Positions 34,032-44,741 of a DNA stretch of 64,000 bases are shown here, piece after piece (within the stretch, counting starts at the first letter, position 1; each line of letters begins with the position of its first letter). The position numbers and the translations under genes are program-made. Below the pieces are notes generated by a model. That model was not told the origin of the DNA. It ran no database searches and worked only from the letters and a program-made list of their open reading frames with translations. Origin of the DNA: MED-G105 sp050331095 (GTDB lineage Bacteria > Pseudomonadota > Alphaproteobacteria > Caulobacterales > Parvularculaceae); the NCBI GenBank assembly GCA_050331095.1, contig JBHJHE010000005.1, positions 62,001 through 126,000 on the forward strand. Reading direction: 5' to 3'.

Positions 34032-36152
34032 TCACTCGCCGCGCAAGCTCCGCACCCGGCCGCTCTCCGCCGCCCAGGCCGCGACGAGGCAAAGCGCGAC
34101 GATGGCGAGCCACACGCTCGGCGGGGCGAGCGGCGCGGCGCGCACGGCCTCGACGCGGCGGGCGTCTCGGCGGACGATCCCGGCCCAGTCGCCGCCGCTG
34201 CGCTCGCGCGCTCGCGCGCCAACGGTTCTGAGCGCGGGAACGCCGTCTTCGCGCGCGTCGAAAACGCCGCCGCCGGCCGCTGCGCTCGCCTCGGCGATGG
34301 TCCCGCGCGCCATCGTCACGTCCGCGAGCTCAGGCGGCGCGGCGAGGCCGACGGCGCCGACGGCGAAGAGGTCGCCCGAGCGCGCCCGGTAGAGCCCGCG
34401 GGGCGGGGCGGCGAGGCGCGCCCGCCAGAGGCGGTCGTCGACCGCTTCGAGCTCGATCTCGCCCGTGGCGCCGTCGGGCCCGACATAGTCGACGGGCGCA
34501 ACCTCGCGCTCGATCGTCCGCCGCTCGATGACGAGGTCGCCGCCCTCTTCGCGCAGCGCCAGGCGCTCTTCCTCGAGCTCTGGCTCCTTCATCAGCCAGT
34601 GAGCGACCCGGCGCAGGAGCTCCGCATGCGGCCCGCCGCCGTCGAAGCCGCGCGCCCAGAGCCACACATGGTCGGAGAGCATGACGCCGACGCGGCCCTC
34701 GCCGGTGCGGTCGAGAACGAGAAGCGGTTCGTCGTTCGGGCCCGCCATCAGAACGCGCCCGCCGTTCGCTCGCGTCGGCATGAGGCGCATCCAGCGGCCC
34801 CAATAGTCCGCCTCAGGAAGGTTGGCCGTCACCGGATGGCGTTCGCCGGCGTCGGTGAGCTTCGGCCGATAGGGCGCCTCTCGGGCGAGGTCCGTCGGCG
34901 TGACGGGGAGGATGTAGGCGAAGTTTCTCCGCTCGGCGAGGCTCAAGGGCCCCGCGAACTCCGGCCCCGACGAGACGAGGACCGCGCCGCCGTTCTCGAC
35001 GTAACGGGCGATGTTCTCGAAATGATACGAGCGCAAAACGTTGCGGTAGGTGTAGCGGTCGAAGATCACGAGGTCGAACTCGGCGAGCTTCTCGATGAAG
35101 AGCTCGTCATACGGAAATTCGATCAGGGCGAGCTCGCGCGGGTCGATGACGCCGTCGCTCGCCTGCTTCTCCGACGGGCGCAGAATCGTGAAGTGCACGA
35201 GGTCGATCGCGGGGTCGGACTTCAGGAGATTGCGCCAGACGCGCTCGCCAGCGTGGGGCTCGCCGGAGATCAGGAGGACGCGCAGGCGGTCGCGGATGGC
35301 GGAAATCGGCAGCACCGCGAGATTGTTCCGGGTCGTGAGCTCCCCGTCGAGGGCGGCGGCCTCGAGCTCGATCACCACCTCTCCGGGACGCGCCAGGGGC
35401 GCGGCGAACGACACTTCGACGCCGACGGGCACGGGCTGCTCGACAATCTCCTCGCCGTCGACGGAGAGCCGCACCGACGCCTGGCGCGGCGCGCCGGCGT
35501 CGCCGGCGACGGGCGCATCGTCGGGGCCGACGTCGTCGATCCGGAAGCTGACGGTCACCTCCTCGTTGACGACGCCGTATCGCGGCGCGTCGATCAGCGT
35601 GATCTTGCGGTCGAACTCGTCGCGCCGGCCGATGGAGAGAAAGTGGACCGGCGCGTCGCGGGGCAGGCGCGTCGCGTCGATCGCGTCGTTCGACCGACCG
35701 TCGCCGACGACGAAAACCGCAGCGAGGCGACGGCGCGGCGCGTCGCCGAGGGCCCCGGCGATCGCCTCGCCATAGCGGGTCTCCTCGTCGCCCTCGACGG
35801 CGCTTTCGATGACCTCGAGGCCGCCGACCCGGTCGAGCCGCGCCCGGAGGTTTTCGAGGATTTCGTCGCGCGCCGCGGCGCGGTCGTCGAGGGCGACGCT
35901 GGCGCTGTCGTCGATGAGGACGAGCGCCACGTCGTCGAGCGGGGTTTCGTCGGCGACGCGGCGCTGCGGCTCGGCGACGAGGGCGATAAGGGCGGCGAGG
36001 GCGACGAGGCGCAAAGCCCCCGCCGCGGGCGCGCGCCACAGGGCGAGGCCTATGGCGACCGCAGCGGCGAGCCCAAGCGCCGCCATCTCGCCCGGGCCCA
36101 AGGGGCTCGCGAAGCTCGCTTCACGGACGAATTCGAGGATCGCGTCGATCAT
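34032..36152 (-). CDS. vWA-like membrane protein of the MoxR cluster
   Basis: A 706-residue protein with N-terminal hydrophobic helices, a von-Willebrand-A-like segment near residues 70-170 (ALVLIDDSASVALDD, DAPRRRLAAVFVVGDGRSND), a glutamine-amidotransferase-like stretch (FDLVIFDRYTYRNVLRSYHF, YVENGGAVLVSSGPEF) and a C-terminal hydrophobic helix (PSVWLAIVALCLVAAW). The large reading frame goes on upstream, but that part is the opposite frame of the DUF4159 gene. Its ATG overlaps the DUF4159 stop by 4 bp. In other alphaproteobacteria this gene follows MoxR, DUF58 and DUF4159 genes; the complex probably works at the inner membrane, but the substrate is not known. Confidence 0.83.
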   Translation of the reverse strand: MIDAILEFVREASFASPLGPGEMAALGLAAAVAIGLALWRAPAAGALRLVALAALIALVAEPQRRVADETPLDDVALVLIDDSASVALDDRAAARDEILENLRARLDRVGGLEVIESAVEGDEETRYGEAIAGALGDAPRRRLAAVFVVGDGRSNDAIDATRLPRDAPVHFLSIGRRDEFDRKITLIDAPRYGVVNEEVTVSFRIDDVGPDDAPVAGDAGAPRQASVRLSVDGEEIVEQPVPVGVEVSFAAPLARPGEVVIELEAAALDGELTTRNNLAVLPISAIRDRLRVLLISGEPHAGERVWRNLLKSDPAIDLVHFTILRPSEKQASDGVIDPRELALIEFPYDELFIEKLAEFDLVIFDRYTYRNVLRSYHFENIARYVENGGAVLVSSGPEFAGPLSLAERRNFAYILPVTPTDLAREAPYRPKLTDAGERHPVTANLPEADYWGRWMRLMPTRANGGRVLMAGPNDEPLLVLDRTGEGRVGVMLSDHVWLWARGFDGGGPHAELLRRVAHWLMKEPELEEERLALREEGGDLVIERRTIEREVAPVDYVGPDGATGEIELEAVDDRLWRARLAAPPRGLYRARSGDLFAVGAVGLAAPPELADVTMARGTIAEASAAAGGGVFDAREDGVPALRTVGARARERSGGDWAGIVRRDARRVEAVRAAPLAPPSVWLAIVALCLVAAWAAESGRVRSLRGE

Positions 36153-38977
36153 TGGCCAAGCCGTCGCAGCAGGATCGGCGTGTGCACCTGATCCGACTTG
36201 TAGTTCCCGGTGAGCGCCACCATGACGATGTTGACGCCCGCGCGCAGGGCGTACTCGCGCGCGCGCGGTCCGCCCGCAGGGTTCGGCAGAACCGGTCTGC
36301 CAAATGCGTCCGCGGCCCAGGCGCCGGCCCAGTCGCGCCCGCCGATGATCAGCGGGGTGACGGCGTCGTTGGCGTCGCCGCCCGCTTGCACCCAGATGGC
36401 GCCGCCGGCGCCGTAGCCGGGCGCGCGGCCCGGCAAGTCCGCCAACAGATAAAACGAGCGCTTCAAGACGTGGTCCTGTGGCAGCGGCCTTAACGGCGGC
36501 GCGTCGAGGCGGCGCAGGATCGCGGCCAGCGCGGCGGCCTCCGGCGTCTCGACGCCGGCGAAGGCGCGCTCGCCGTCGCGGGTGTCGAAAAGAACGAGCC
36601 CGCCGTTCCGCATGAATTCCTCGATCCGCGCAAGGCCCTCGGCCGATGGATCGGGCCCGCCCGCGGCCATCGGCCAATAGATCAGGGGGACGACGGACAA
36701 TTCGTCGGTTTCGACGTCGACGCCTACGGGCTCGCCGGGTTCGAGCGCCGTGCGTCTTGTTAGTTCGCGGCTCAAGGCGTCGAGGCCAAGCTTGGAGATG
36801 CGGTCGACGCCCGGATCCCCGGTGCGGACGTAGGCGAGGCGGGTCTCCAGCGCCGCGGCGCGGGCGAACGCCGTCACCGGCGGATCGAGCGGCGTTGTTT
36901 GCGCTTCTACGTCGGCCGCCCACGCGAGATCCGGCGTCGTTACGATGAAGGTCATCGCGCCGGCCGCCGCCGCGGTCGCGGCGCGCATGCCGCCGCTGCG
37001 CGGTAGGCGTAGGCGTCCGGTGGCGATCAGCGTACCGACGGCGTCGATGAGTAACAGGAGCGCGGCGGCTAGTAACAATGGCCGTGCGAGGCGGCGCGGC
37101 GGCGCGCCGGCGTAGGGCGCGCTTTCTGCGAGCGCCGGCGCGCGCTCGAGGGCGTCAACGTCGGCGAAGGCGTTGACCGCGAACGGCGCGCCGGCGGGAC
37201 CGTAAAGGCCCGGCGGCCGGCCGACGGCGGGTCCGGCGTCAAGCGCCTCGAGGCTCGCAGCGGCGACGCTCGGGCCCGGCGCGCGCAAGGCCCCGAAGCC
37301 GTCGAGCGCGCGCAACGGCGCATGGCGCGTCGCCGCGTCGCCTTCGTTCGGGTCGACCCGGGCGCTCGTCGTGGCGAGGAAAGACAGTCGACGGAGCATT
37401 TCCGGAAAAGCCGAGGAGAGCGGCAGATCGGACCAGTCGGACGTCGCCGTGACATGGAAGAGCGCAACGGCGCCGGCCCCGCGCGCCGCGCCGGTGACGA
37501 GGGGCGTCCCGTCGGCGAGGCTCGCCCAGGTGCGCGCGCTCGTCTCGCCGCCAGGCTGGGCGAGCACCTGGCGACGCACGACGACGTCGCCAGGGGTCGC
37601 CATGCCGGCGAACGGTCCGTTGGCGGAGAAGGCGCCGAGGCGCTGCGGCGTCTCCCACGTGAGGGCCCCGCCAAAGGCGCGGCCGCCGCCGCGCAGAGGC
37701 GTCGGCAACAAAGGCGTGTCCGCACCGTCGGTCGCGGCGCGCGGCGCGCCGGCGCGGCCGCGGGGGCCGAAATCGTTGGCCGCGTCGGCCAGCGTCTCGC
37801 CGGCGAAGCGTATGAGGACGCCGCCCTTGTCGACCCACTCGCCGAGCGCCGCGGCGTCCGGTCCGCGCAGGCGGCCGACATCGTCGAGCACGATGACGTT
37901 CGCCGCGGAGCGCGCAAGCTCGTCGACGCCTCCGTCGATGAACGCGGCGTACGGATCGAGCGCCGTGCGGATGTAGTAGGCCCCGGACAATAGTCCCTCC
38001 GCGCCGGCGTCGGCGGCGAGGCCGACGAGCGCGCGCCGCCGCCGCCCGTCGATGAGGCGAACGGCGCCGGCGCTGGCGACACCTTCGAGGCGCGCGAGGC
38101 CCACATCGTTGCGAAGGGCGAGGGGGAGATCGAGTTCGATGTCGAGCGCGTCGGCGTTGTTTTCGGCGGCGGCTTCGCTGCGGGCGAGCTCGCGGCCGTC
38201 CCGCGCGCGGGCGACGAGGCGCGCCCGCCAGGGGCCGTCGCCGCCGATGCGCCGGACACGGAACGTCCGCGCCCCGCTCGCCGCATCGGCGTCGCCGATG
38301 GTGAGGACGCCGCGTGGGTTGTCGAACGCGGTCAACGCGCCTTCGGCGCGCAGGAGGTCGGCGAAATCGTCCGCGCCCTCGTGACGCAAGCCGTCGCGCA
38401 GCCAGCGCACGTCGTAGGGTCCGTCGTCGAGCGAAGCGGCCCGCAGGACTTCGGCGGCGGCGGCGTAGTCGGGAGCGAGGGGCGTCGGGTCGAGGGCGCC
38501 GGCGGTCGCCTCAAGCTCGCTCGGCGTCAGGAGTTCGGAGAGCGCGCCGTCGTCGCCGGCCGCGCGCGGCGCCGTTGTCAGGATGCGCGTCGAGAGGACT
38601 TCCGCGCGCGCGGTTTCGGCGGCCGCGGCGAGGGCGTTCCGGCGCAGGCGCCAGTCCGCCGCCGCGGCCCAGCTATCGTCGACGACGAGAAGCAAAGGCC
38701 GGCCGAGGCCGCTTTCGGCCGGCGCGCCGAGGATCGGGCCCGCGAGCCCGACGATGGCGAGCGCGGCGACGAGCGCGCGCAGGAGCAACAGGAGCCACGG
38801 GGTCTTCGCCGGCGCGCGGCGCGCGTCCGCGAGCGAGGCCAGGATCGCGAAAGGCGGAAACGCCTCGCGCCGCGGCGGCGGCGGCGTCAGGCGCATCAAA
38901 AGCCAGATCGCCGGCAGGGCGGCGAGAGCGATCAGGAGATGTGGCGCGGCGAAACTCAAACTGCCGATGGCGGGCAC
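36149..38977 (-). CDS. DUF4159 domain membrane protein (BatA N-terminal type)
   Basis: A 942-residue membrane protein. The N-terminus is a BatA-type segment (LIALAALPAIWLLMRLTPPP, then LLLLLRALVAALAIVGLAGP). A middle vWA-like region contains LLLVVDDSWAAAADWR. The C-terminal DUF4159 domain has LAYVRTGDPGVDRISKLGLDAL, PLIYWPMAAGGPDPS and FMRNGGLVLFDTRDGE. DUF4159 resembles glutamine amidotransferase folds. It sits between the DUF58 and vWA genes, with ATGA overlap to the latter. It is likely a scaffold of a MoxR chaperone complex. Confidence 0.88.
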   Translation of the reverse strand: MPAIGSLSFAAPHLLIALAALPAIWLLMRLTPPPPRREAFPPFAILASLADARRAPAKTPWLLLLLRALVAALAIVGLAGPILGAPAESGLGRPLLLVVDDSWAAAADWRLRRNALAAAAETARAEVLSTRILTTAPRAAGDDGALSELLTPSELEATAGALDPTPLAPDYAAAAEVLRAASLDDGPYDVRWLRDGLRHEGADDFADLLRAEGALTAFDNPRGVLTIGDADAASGARTFRVRRIGGDGPWRARLVARARDGRELARSEAAAENNADALDIELDLPLALRNDVGLARLEGVASAGAVRLIDGRRRRALVGLAADAGAEGLLSGAYYIRTALDPYAAFIDGGVDELARSAANVIVLDDVGRLRGPDAAALGEWVDKGGVLIRFAGETLADAANDFGPRGRAGAPRAATDGADTPLLPTPLRGGGRAFGGALTWETPQRLGAFSANGPFAGMATPGDVVVRRQVLAQPGGETSARTWASLADGTPLVTGAARGAGAVALFHVTATSDWSDLPLSSAFPEMLRRLSFLATTSARVDPNEGDAATRHAPLRALDGFGALRAPGPSVAAASLEALDAGPAVGRPPGLYGPAGAPFAVNAFADVDALERAPALAESAPYAGAPPRRLARPLLLAAALLLLIDAVGTLIATGRLRLPRSGGMRAATAAAAGAMTFIVTTPDLAWAADVEAQTTPLDPPVTAFARAAALETRLAYVRTGDPGVDRISKLGLDALSRELTRRTALEPGEPVGVDVETDELSVVPLIYWPMAAGGPDPSAEGLARIEEFMRNGGLVLFDTRDGERAFAGVETPEAAALAAILRRLDAPPLRPLPQDHVLKRSFYLLADLPGRAPGYGAGGAIWVQAGGDANDAVTPLIIGGRDWAGAWAADAFGRPVLPNPAGGPRAREYALRAGVNIVMVALTGNYKSDQVHTPILLRRLGQ

Positions 38978-39007
38978 GGTGGCGGGGGTCCTTACGAACG
39001 GCGCCGG

Positions 39008-39987
39008 TCAGGCGCGTGGGGCGGCGTCGCTCAGGGCGACGTAGAGCGCGAGCAACGTATGGGCGGGCGCGGCGTCGGTGCGGTGGGCGTGGAACGTCCA
39101 GCCGACCTCGCCGGCGAGGTCGCCGAGATTTCGACGCAGGGCGGCGAACCGCGCGCGGTAATCGTCGCCGAGCGAGCGCGCATCGCCGAACGTCAGGCGG
39201 CCAGTGCTCTCCGGATCCTGGAACTCCACAGCGCCGTCGAACGGAAACGTCTCCTCGGCCGGGTCGACGACGTGCACGAGGGCGCCCTTGGCGCCGGCGG
39301 CCGCGCACCGCCGTGCGGCCTCGGCGATCGGCGCGGCGGCCGCTTCGGCGGCGTCGCCGTAGAAATCGCTGAAGAGGACGACGCGGGCGCCGGGCCGCAG
39401 GGCGTGGGCGCCGGGCGCAGCGGCGACGGCGTCGGCGCTCGGCTTGGCGGCCAGGGCCTCTATGAGGGCGTCGCCGGCGGCGCTGCCATGGTGGATGCGC
39501 GGCGCGCCGAGGAGCCCCACGCGCTCGCCGCCCGCAGCGAGCAGGATCGCGAGCGCGCCAGCGAGCACGTCCGCGCGCCGGCGCTTCGTCGGCAACTCGC
39601 GGGCCGAGGCGTAATCGAGAGAGGCTGAGGCGTCGCGCCAGAGCCAGACGATCGACGCGCTCTCCCACTCGTTCTGACGGACATAGAGCGGGCCGCTCGA
39701 GCGCGCGGACTGGCGCCAGTCTACCGCGGACGCCGGGTCGCCGAAGGCGTAGGGGCGGTGCTGCCAGAACGTCTCGCTGGGACCGGCGCGTCGGCGGCCG
39801 TGGACCCCGGCGGCGACGGCGTGCGCGAGGCGCTTCGCCTCCACCGTCAACGCCGGAAGGCCGGCGGCGGCGGCCGTCGCGTCGCGGCGCAGGGCGGCGC
39901 TGGGATCTTCGTGCGCGCGGCGTCGCCCGCCGACGCTCGACCAGATCCTGCGCCAGCTTGGCCCCCCCGTCGTCGACGCTGGCGGGC

Positions 39988-39991
<4 letters not shown>
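39008..39991 (-). CDS. DUF58 domain protein
   Basis: A 327-residue DUF58 protein with HRRRAGPSETFWQHRPYAFG (the core DUF58 motif is W-x-x-R, here VDWRQSARS) and a degenerate vWA region (IVWLWRDASASLDY, GARVVLFSDFYGDAAEAAA). The start appears to be the TTG at 39991, overlapping the MoxR TGA (TTGA), since the longer frame is antisense-like and lacks homology. These proteins usually act as the adaptor of MoxR AAA+ ATPases. A 30-bp space separates it from the DUF4159 gene. Confidence 0.85.
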
Positions 39992-41019
<1,028 letters not shown>

Positions 41020-41347
41020 GGGATCGTTCCTTACAATACTCGCCCACCGATGCTCGCCTACTGCGCGCGCCGATCGCGTCTTCGACCCCCGAGCGTGCAA
41101 CGTAGCACGCGGCGGGGCGCGTCGATCAATGGCCCGTCGCCGGGAGGCGGCGCGCGACGGCCCGTCTCGGCGTGTTCGGGCGGCGCTCTACCGCATTCCA
41201 CTTACGAAGGTTTGACCGAAGGTTGCGGTCATCGCGTCTCGGGCCCTTATTGCAGCGTTAAGCGCGCTCTGACACAGTCGCTATGGTTGAAAATCGGGGG
41301 CGCGAGCTTCGTCGAAGCAGCGCGGCGCAACGCTCAAAGGGGTTTTC
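41020..41347. other. divergent intergenic region between moxR and sppA
   Basis: These 328 bp must hold promoters for both genes. A TTGACC near 41213 on the plus strand lacks a good -10 element at proper spacing. I see no repeat or hairpin of note and no conserved reading frame. Confidence 0.4.
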
Positions 41348-43246
41348 GTGGCGGAACAAGACCAGAATTTTAGCGTTTGGAGCTTTGTGAAGGGCTTCGG
41401 CAAGCTCGTGATCGGCTTCCTGTTGGTGCTGCAGGGCATTGTCGGGCTGCTTGTCATGTTGTTTGTAGTCGGATTGATCATCAGCGTCTCGAGCGGCATC
41501 GCCGGCGACGCCGACGGTCCGACGGTGACGGTGCCCAAAGACGTTGCGCTGTGGATTGATCCCGAAGGCGTGCTTGTGGAGCAGGCCGAGGAGGCCGATC
41601 CGCTCGCCTTCGTGCAGAACGCCTATCTTGGGAGCGAACCGGCGCAGATCGAAGTCCACGACCTCGTGCGCGCCATCCGTAAAGCCAAGGACGACGAGCG
41701 CATCAAAGGCCTTGTCCTTGACCTCGGCGATCTCTTCATCCCGACGTCTTACGCGAGCAAGGTTCATTATCTCGCCGACGAAATCGACGCGTTCAAAGAA
41801 AGCGGCAAGCCGGTCTACGCGATCGGCGACTATTACTCCCAGGAGCACTACCTGCTCGCCTCGCGCGCGGACAAAGTGTTGCTCCACGACCGCGGCGCGA
41901 TGTTCATCCTCGGGTACGGCCGTTACGGTGCCTACTACAAGTCGCTTCTGGAAAACGCGCTCGTCACGCCGCACGTATTCCGTGTGGGGACGTTCAAGTC
42001 GGCGGTGGAGCCGATTATCCGCGATGATATGTCGGAGGAAGCCAAGGAGGCGAACCGGGAGTATCTCGGCGCTCTTTGGACGGACTACGCGGCCTCGATC
42101 GAGGCTGCGCGCGAGATGCCGTCGGGCTCGATCGACGCATTCGTCAACGGGGTCAACGACCGCCTGCGCGACGCGAACGGCGACCTCGCCCGCGCAGCGC
42201 TTGACGGCGGCTTCGTTGACGAACTCGCCTCGCAGGCGAAACAGGTCGAGGCGCTGAAGCAGGCGTTCGGCGCCGACAAGTCCGGTCAGTCGTTCAAGAA
42301 CGTGCGCTTCGGACGCTACCTGGCGAGCCTTGGCGGCGTCGTCGACGACGCCGACCCGGACGTCGCGATCGTCACCGTCGCCGGCACGATCGTCGAAGGC
42401 GAAGCGCCAGCGGGCGTCGCGGCGGGCGGCGATACGATCGCCAAGCTCCTGCGCAAGGCGCGTGAGGACGAGGAAGTCAAAGCCGTCGTCCTGCGCGTCG
42501 ACAGTCCGGGCGGCAGCGCATTCGCTTCCGCGGTCATCAGCGATGAAGTCAAAGCGCTGCGCGACGCGGGCAAGCCGGTCGTCGCTTCGATGGGGTCGCT
42601 CGCAGCTTCGGGCGGCTACTGGGTCTCGGCGGGCGCTGACGAAATCTGGGCCGCGCCGACGACGATCACCGGCTCAATCGGCATTTTCGGCGTGCTCTTC
42701 ACGTACGAAGACCTCGCCGCGCGCGTCGGCGTTAATGTGGACGGGGTCGGCACCACGGCGCTGACGAGCATCTACGGCGCCGGCCTTGGTCCGCTTGAGG
42801 ACAATATCGCCGACATTCTCCAGCAATCGATCGAGCACGGCTATCAGGACTTCCTGTCCGTGGTGGCGAGCGGTCGCGGGCTTGATCGCGACTATGTCGA
42901 TAGCATCGGCCAGGGACGCGTGTGGATCGGGGACAAGGCGACGGAGTTGCGCCTCGTCGACAATATCGGGTCCATCGACGACGCCGTCGAAGCCGCGGCC
43001 CGCCTCGCCAATCTCGAGAAATACGATCGTATCGAGATGATCGAAGAGCTGACGCCCTTCGAGCGGCTCGTTGCGTCCATCGGCGTCGATGCGATGGAGC
43101 GGTTCGGCCTGACGCGCCGCGCCGGCGGTCCCGGCGAGGAGCTGATCGCAAAATGGACGGCGGAAGCCGCCCGCGCCGCGGAGCGCCTCGGCGAGTTCAA
43201 TGATCCAAACGCCGCCTATGCGCGGTGCCTCGCCTGCGCCGAATAA
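41348..43246 (+). CDS. sppA: signal peptide peptidase SppA, 67 kDa type
   Basis: A 632-residue inner-membrane serine protease that degrades cleaved signal peptides. One N-terminal membrane helix (LVIGFLLVLQGIVGLLVMLFV) precedes two tandem domains. The catalytic lysine is K217 in RVGTFKSAVEP and the nucleophile is S421 in SLAASGGYWVS, matching the Lys/Ser dyad of the E. coli enzyme. The GTG start at 41348 is preceded by AAAGGGG. Length is in the range of the long form. A strong inverted repeat follows the stop. Confidence 0.95.
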   Translation: MAEQDQNFSVWSFVKGFGKLVIGFLLVLQGIVGLLVMLFVVGLIISVSSGIAGDADGPTVTVPKDVALWIDPEGVLVEQAEEADPLAFVQNAYLGSEPAQIEVHDLVRAIRKAKDDERIKGLVLDLGDLFIPTSYASKVHYLADEIDAFKESGKPVYAIGDYYSQEHYLLASRADKVLLHDRGAMFILGYGRYGAYYKSLLENALVTPHVFRVGTFKSAVEPIIRDDMSEEAKEANREYLGALWTDYAASIEAAREMPSGSIDAFVNGVNDRLRDANGDLARAALDGGFVDELASQAKQVEALKQAFGADKSGQSFKNVRFGRYLASLGGVVDDADPDVAIVTVAGTIVEGEAPAGVAAGGDTIAKLLRKAREDEEVKAVVLRVDSPGGSAFASAVISDEVKALRDAGKPVVASMGSLAASGGYWVSAGADEIWAAPTTITGSIGIFGVLFTYEDLAARVGVNVDGVGTTALTSIYGAGLGPLEDNIADILQQSIEHGYQDFLSVVASGRGLDRDYVDSIGQGRVWIGDKATELRLVDNIGSIDDAVEAAARLANLEKYDRIEMIEELTPFERLVASIGVDAMERFGLTRRAGGPGEELIAKWTAEAARAAERLGEFNDPNAAYARCLACAE

Positions 43247-43256
43247 GCCATCGGCA

Positions 43257-43291
43257 GGCCGGACCCGCGGCCAGCCCGCGTCGGTCCGGCC
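43257..43291 (+). terminator. hairpin after sppA
   Basis: GGCCGGACC at 43257-43265 pairs perfectly with GGTCCGGCC at 43283-43291, with a 17-bp loop. Only a weak T-stretch follows (CGTCGTTTGCG), so it may be a partial or Rho-assisted terminator. Confidence 0.5.
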
Positions 43292-43367
43292 GCGCGTCGT
43301 TTGCGCGCCGGCCTTCTATTCGTTGTGCGCTCAACGAACGGCGGGTCGGCCCGCCTTCGTCCCTGCG

Positions 43368-43967
43368 ATGACGGATCTTGTTCGTTATGCCGCCGCCCTC
43401 GACGGCGTCGCAGGCGGCGGACTGCCTCCGGTGGAGGCCTGGGACCCGCCGTTTTGCGGCGACAGCGGCGTTGTCATCCGGCGCGACGGCGTCTGGGTCC
43501 ACGATGGAACTCCCATCGCGCGCGCCGCCCTCGTTCGCCTCTTTTCAACCGTCCTACGCCGCGACGGGGACGACTATTTTCTGGTCACGCCGGCCGAAAA
43601 GGTCAGCGTACAGGTCGAAGACGCGCCGTTCCTCGCCGTACTCCTGGAGGCGGACGGCGACGGGCGCGGGCAGACGTTGACCTTCGTCACCAATGTCGGC
43701 GATCGCGTCGTCGTCGACGCCGATCACGCGCTTACGTATCGCGACGCGCCCGTCGGGCTGGCGACGGACGGCCGCGCGCCCTATCTGCATGTCCGTCGCG
43801 GGCTGGAGGCGCGCGTCGCGCGGGCGGCCTATTACGACCTCGTCGAGCGCGGAGAACTGGCGCCCACCGGCGACGGGGGAGCCGACGACGCGCCGTGTTT
43901 CGGCGTTTGGTCGCGCGGGATCTTTTTCCCGTTCGCAACGGCCGACGAAGTGTTCCCGGACGCCTAG
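43368..43967 (+). CDS. DUF1285 domain protein
   Basis: A 199-residue DUF1285 protein starting at ATG 43368. Conserved segments are WDPPFCGDSGVVIRRDGVWVHDG, ARAALVRLFSTVLRRDGDDYFLVTPAEK and a C-terminal FGVWSRGIFFPF. The family is found next to NUDIX and CCA genes in many alphaproteobacteria, as it is here; its biochemical role is not known. The start is chosen by homology; the longer frame overlaps sppA. It ends in TAG. Confidence 0.88.
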   Translation: MTDLVRYAAALDGVAGGGLPPVEAWDPPFCGDSGVVIRRDGVWVHDGTPIARAALVRLFSTVLRRDGDDYFLVTPAEKVSVQVEDAPFLAVLLEADGDGRGQTLTFVTNVGDRVVVDADHALTYRDAPVGLATDGRAPYLHVRRGLEARVARAAYYDLVERGELAPTGDGGADDAPCFGVWSRGIFFPFATADEVFPDA

Positions 43968-44072
43968 CGCAGCGCGCGAACGGGGTTAACGCGAAAGTAA
44001 ATCGCTGACGCGTTGAACGCGCATAAGCGCCTTCGTCGGGCGAGGCGCCGTGGGTCAGGTCGAGGTGTTCGA

Positions 44073-44741
44073 ATGTTGAGTTCTGATGTCGGATCGTTGC
44101 GCGCCGCGCTTGCTCAATCGCTGGCGCCGGAGGCGGCGCGGCGGCCGCGGGCGCTTTTTGAGGAAATGAACCCGCATCTCGTGGGCGACGCGCGTTTCGA
44201 AAAGCGGTGGACGGCGACGCGCCGCGAGGCGGCGGTGCTTGTCGCGATCCTGGAGCGCGGCCTGTCCGGCGCCGGTTCGCCGTCGGTCCTTCTGACCGTG
44301 CGCGCCCACGACATGCCCTCGCACGCCGGCCAGGTGAGTTTCCCCGGCGGCCGCATCGAGCCCGACGATAGCGGGCCCGTCGACGCGGCCCTGCGCGAGG
44401 CGCGCGAGGAGACGGGGCTCGCGCCTGACCGGGTCGACGTCGTCGGCGCGCTCGGCGTCCATATGGGCGGGCGCGGGTTCGCGGTGACGCCCGTGGTCGG
44501 TTTGGTCGAGGATCCGGGCGACCTAAGGGCCTGCCCGCGCGAGGTCGCTGAGATTTTCGAGGCGCCCGTCGATTTTCTCTTTGATCTGAAGAACCACCGC
44601 GCCGAGCGTCGTGCGCACCAGGGCGTCGACTACAATGTGTGCGCCGCGCCCTACGGCGACTATGACATCTGGGGGCTGACGGCCGGCATTCTGAAGTCCC
44701 TTGTTGAAACCCTGGAGGAGGCGGCCGAGCCCGCCTTATGA
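44073..44741 (+). CDS. CoA pyrophosphatase (NUDIX hydrolase)
   Basis: A 222-residue NUDIX enzyme of the CoA-diphosphatase group. The family signature SHAGQVSFPGG precedes the NUDIX box, GGRIEPDD...DAALREAREETGL. Such enzymes hydrolyse CoA or oxidised CoA to phosphopantetheine and ADP. The ATG at 44073 fits homology; the upstream frame is not conserved. Its stop overlaps the cca start (ATGA), so the two are translated together. Confidence 0.92.
   Translation: MLSSDVGSLRAALAQSLAPEAARRPRALFEEMNPHLVGDARFEKRWTATRREAAVLVAILERGLSGAGSPSVLLTVRAHDMPSHAGQVSFPGGRIEPDDSGPVDAALREAREETGLAPDRVDVVGALGVHMGGRGFAVTPVVGLVEDPGDLRACPREVAEIFEAPVDFLFDLKNHRAERRAHQGVDYNVCAAPYGDYDIWGLTAGILKSLVETLEEAAEPAL

Noticed and set aside
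34032..36923. A 963-residue reading frame for the vWA gene
   Set aside because: The upstream part, before 36152, is an Arg-rich shadow of the DUF4159 gene in another frame. The real start overlaps the DUF4159 stop as ATGA.
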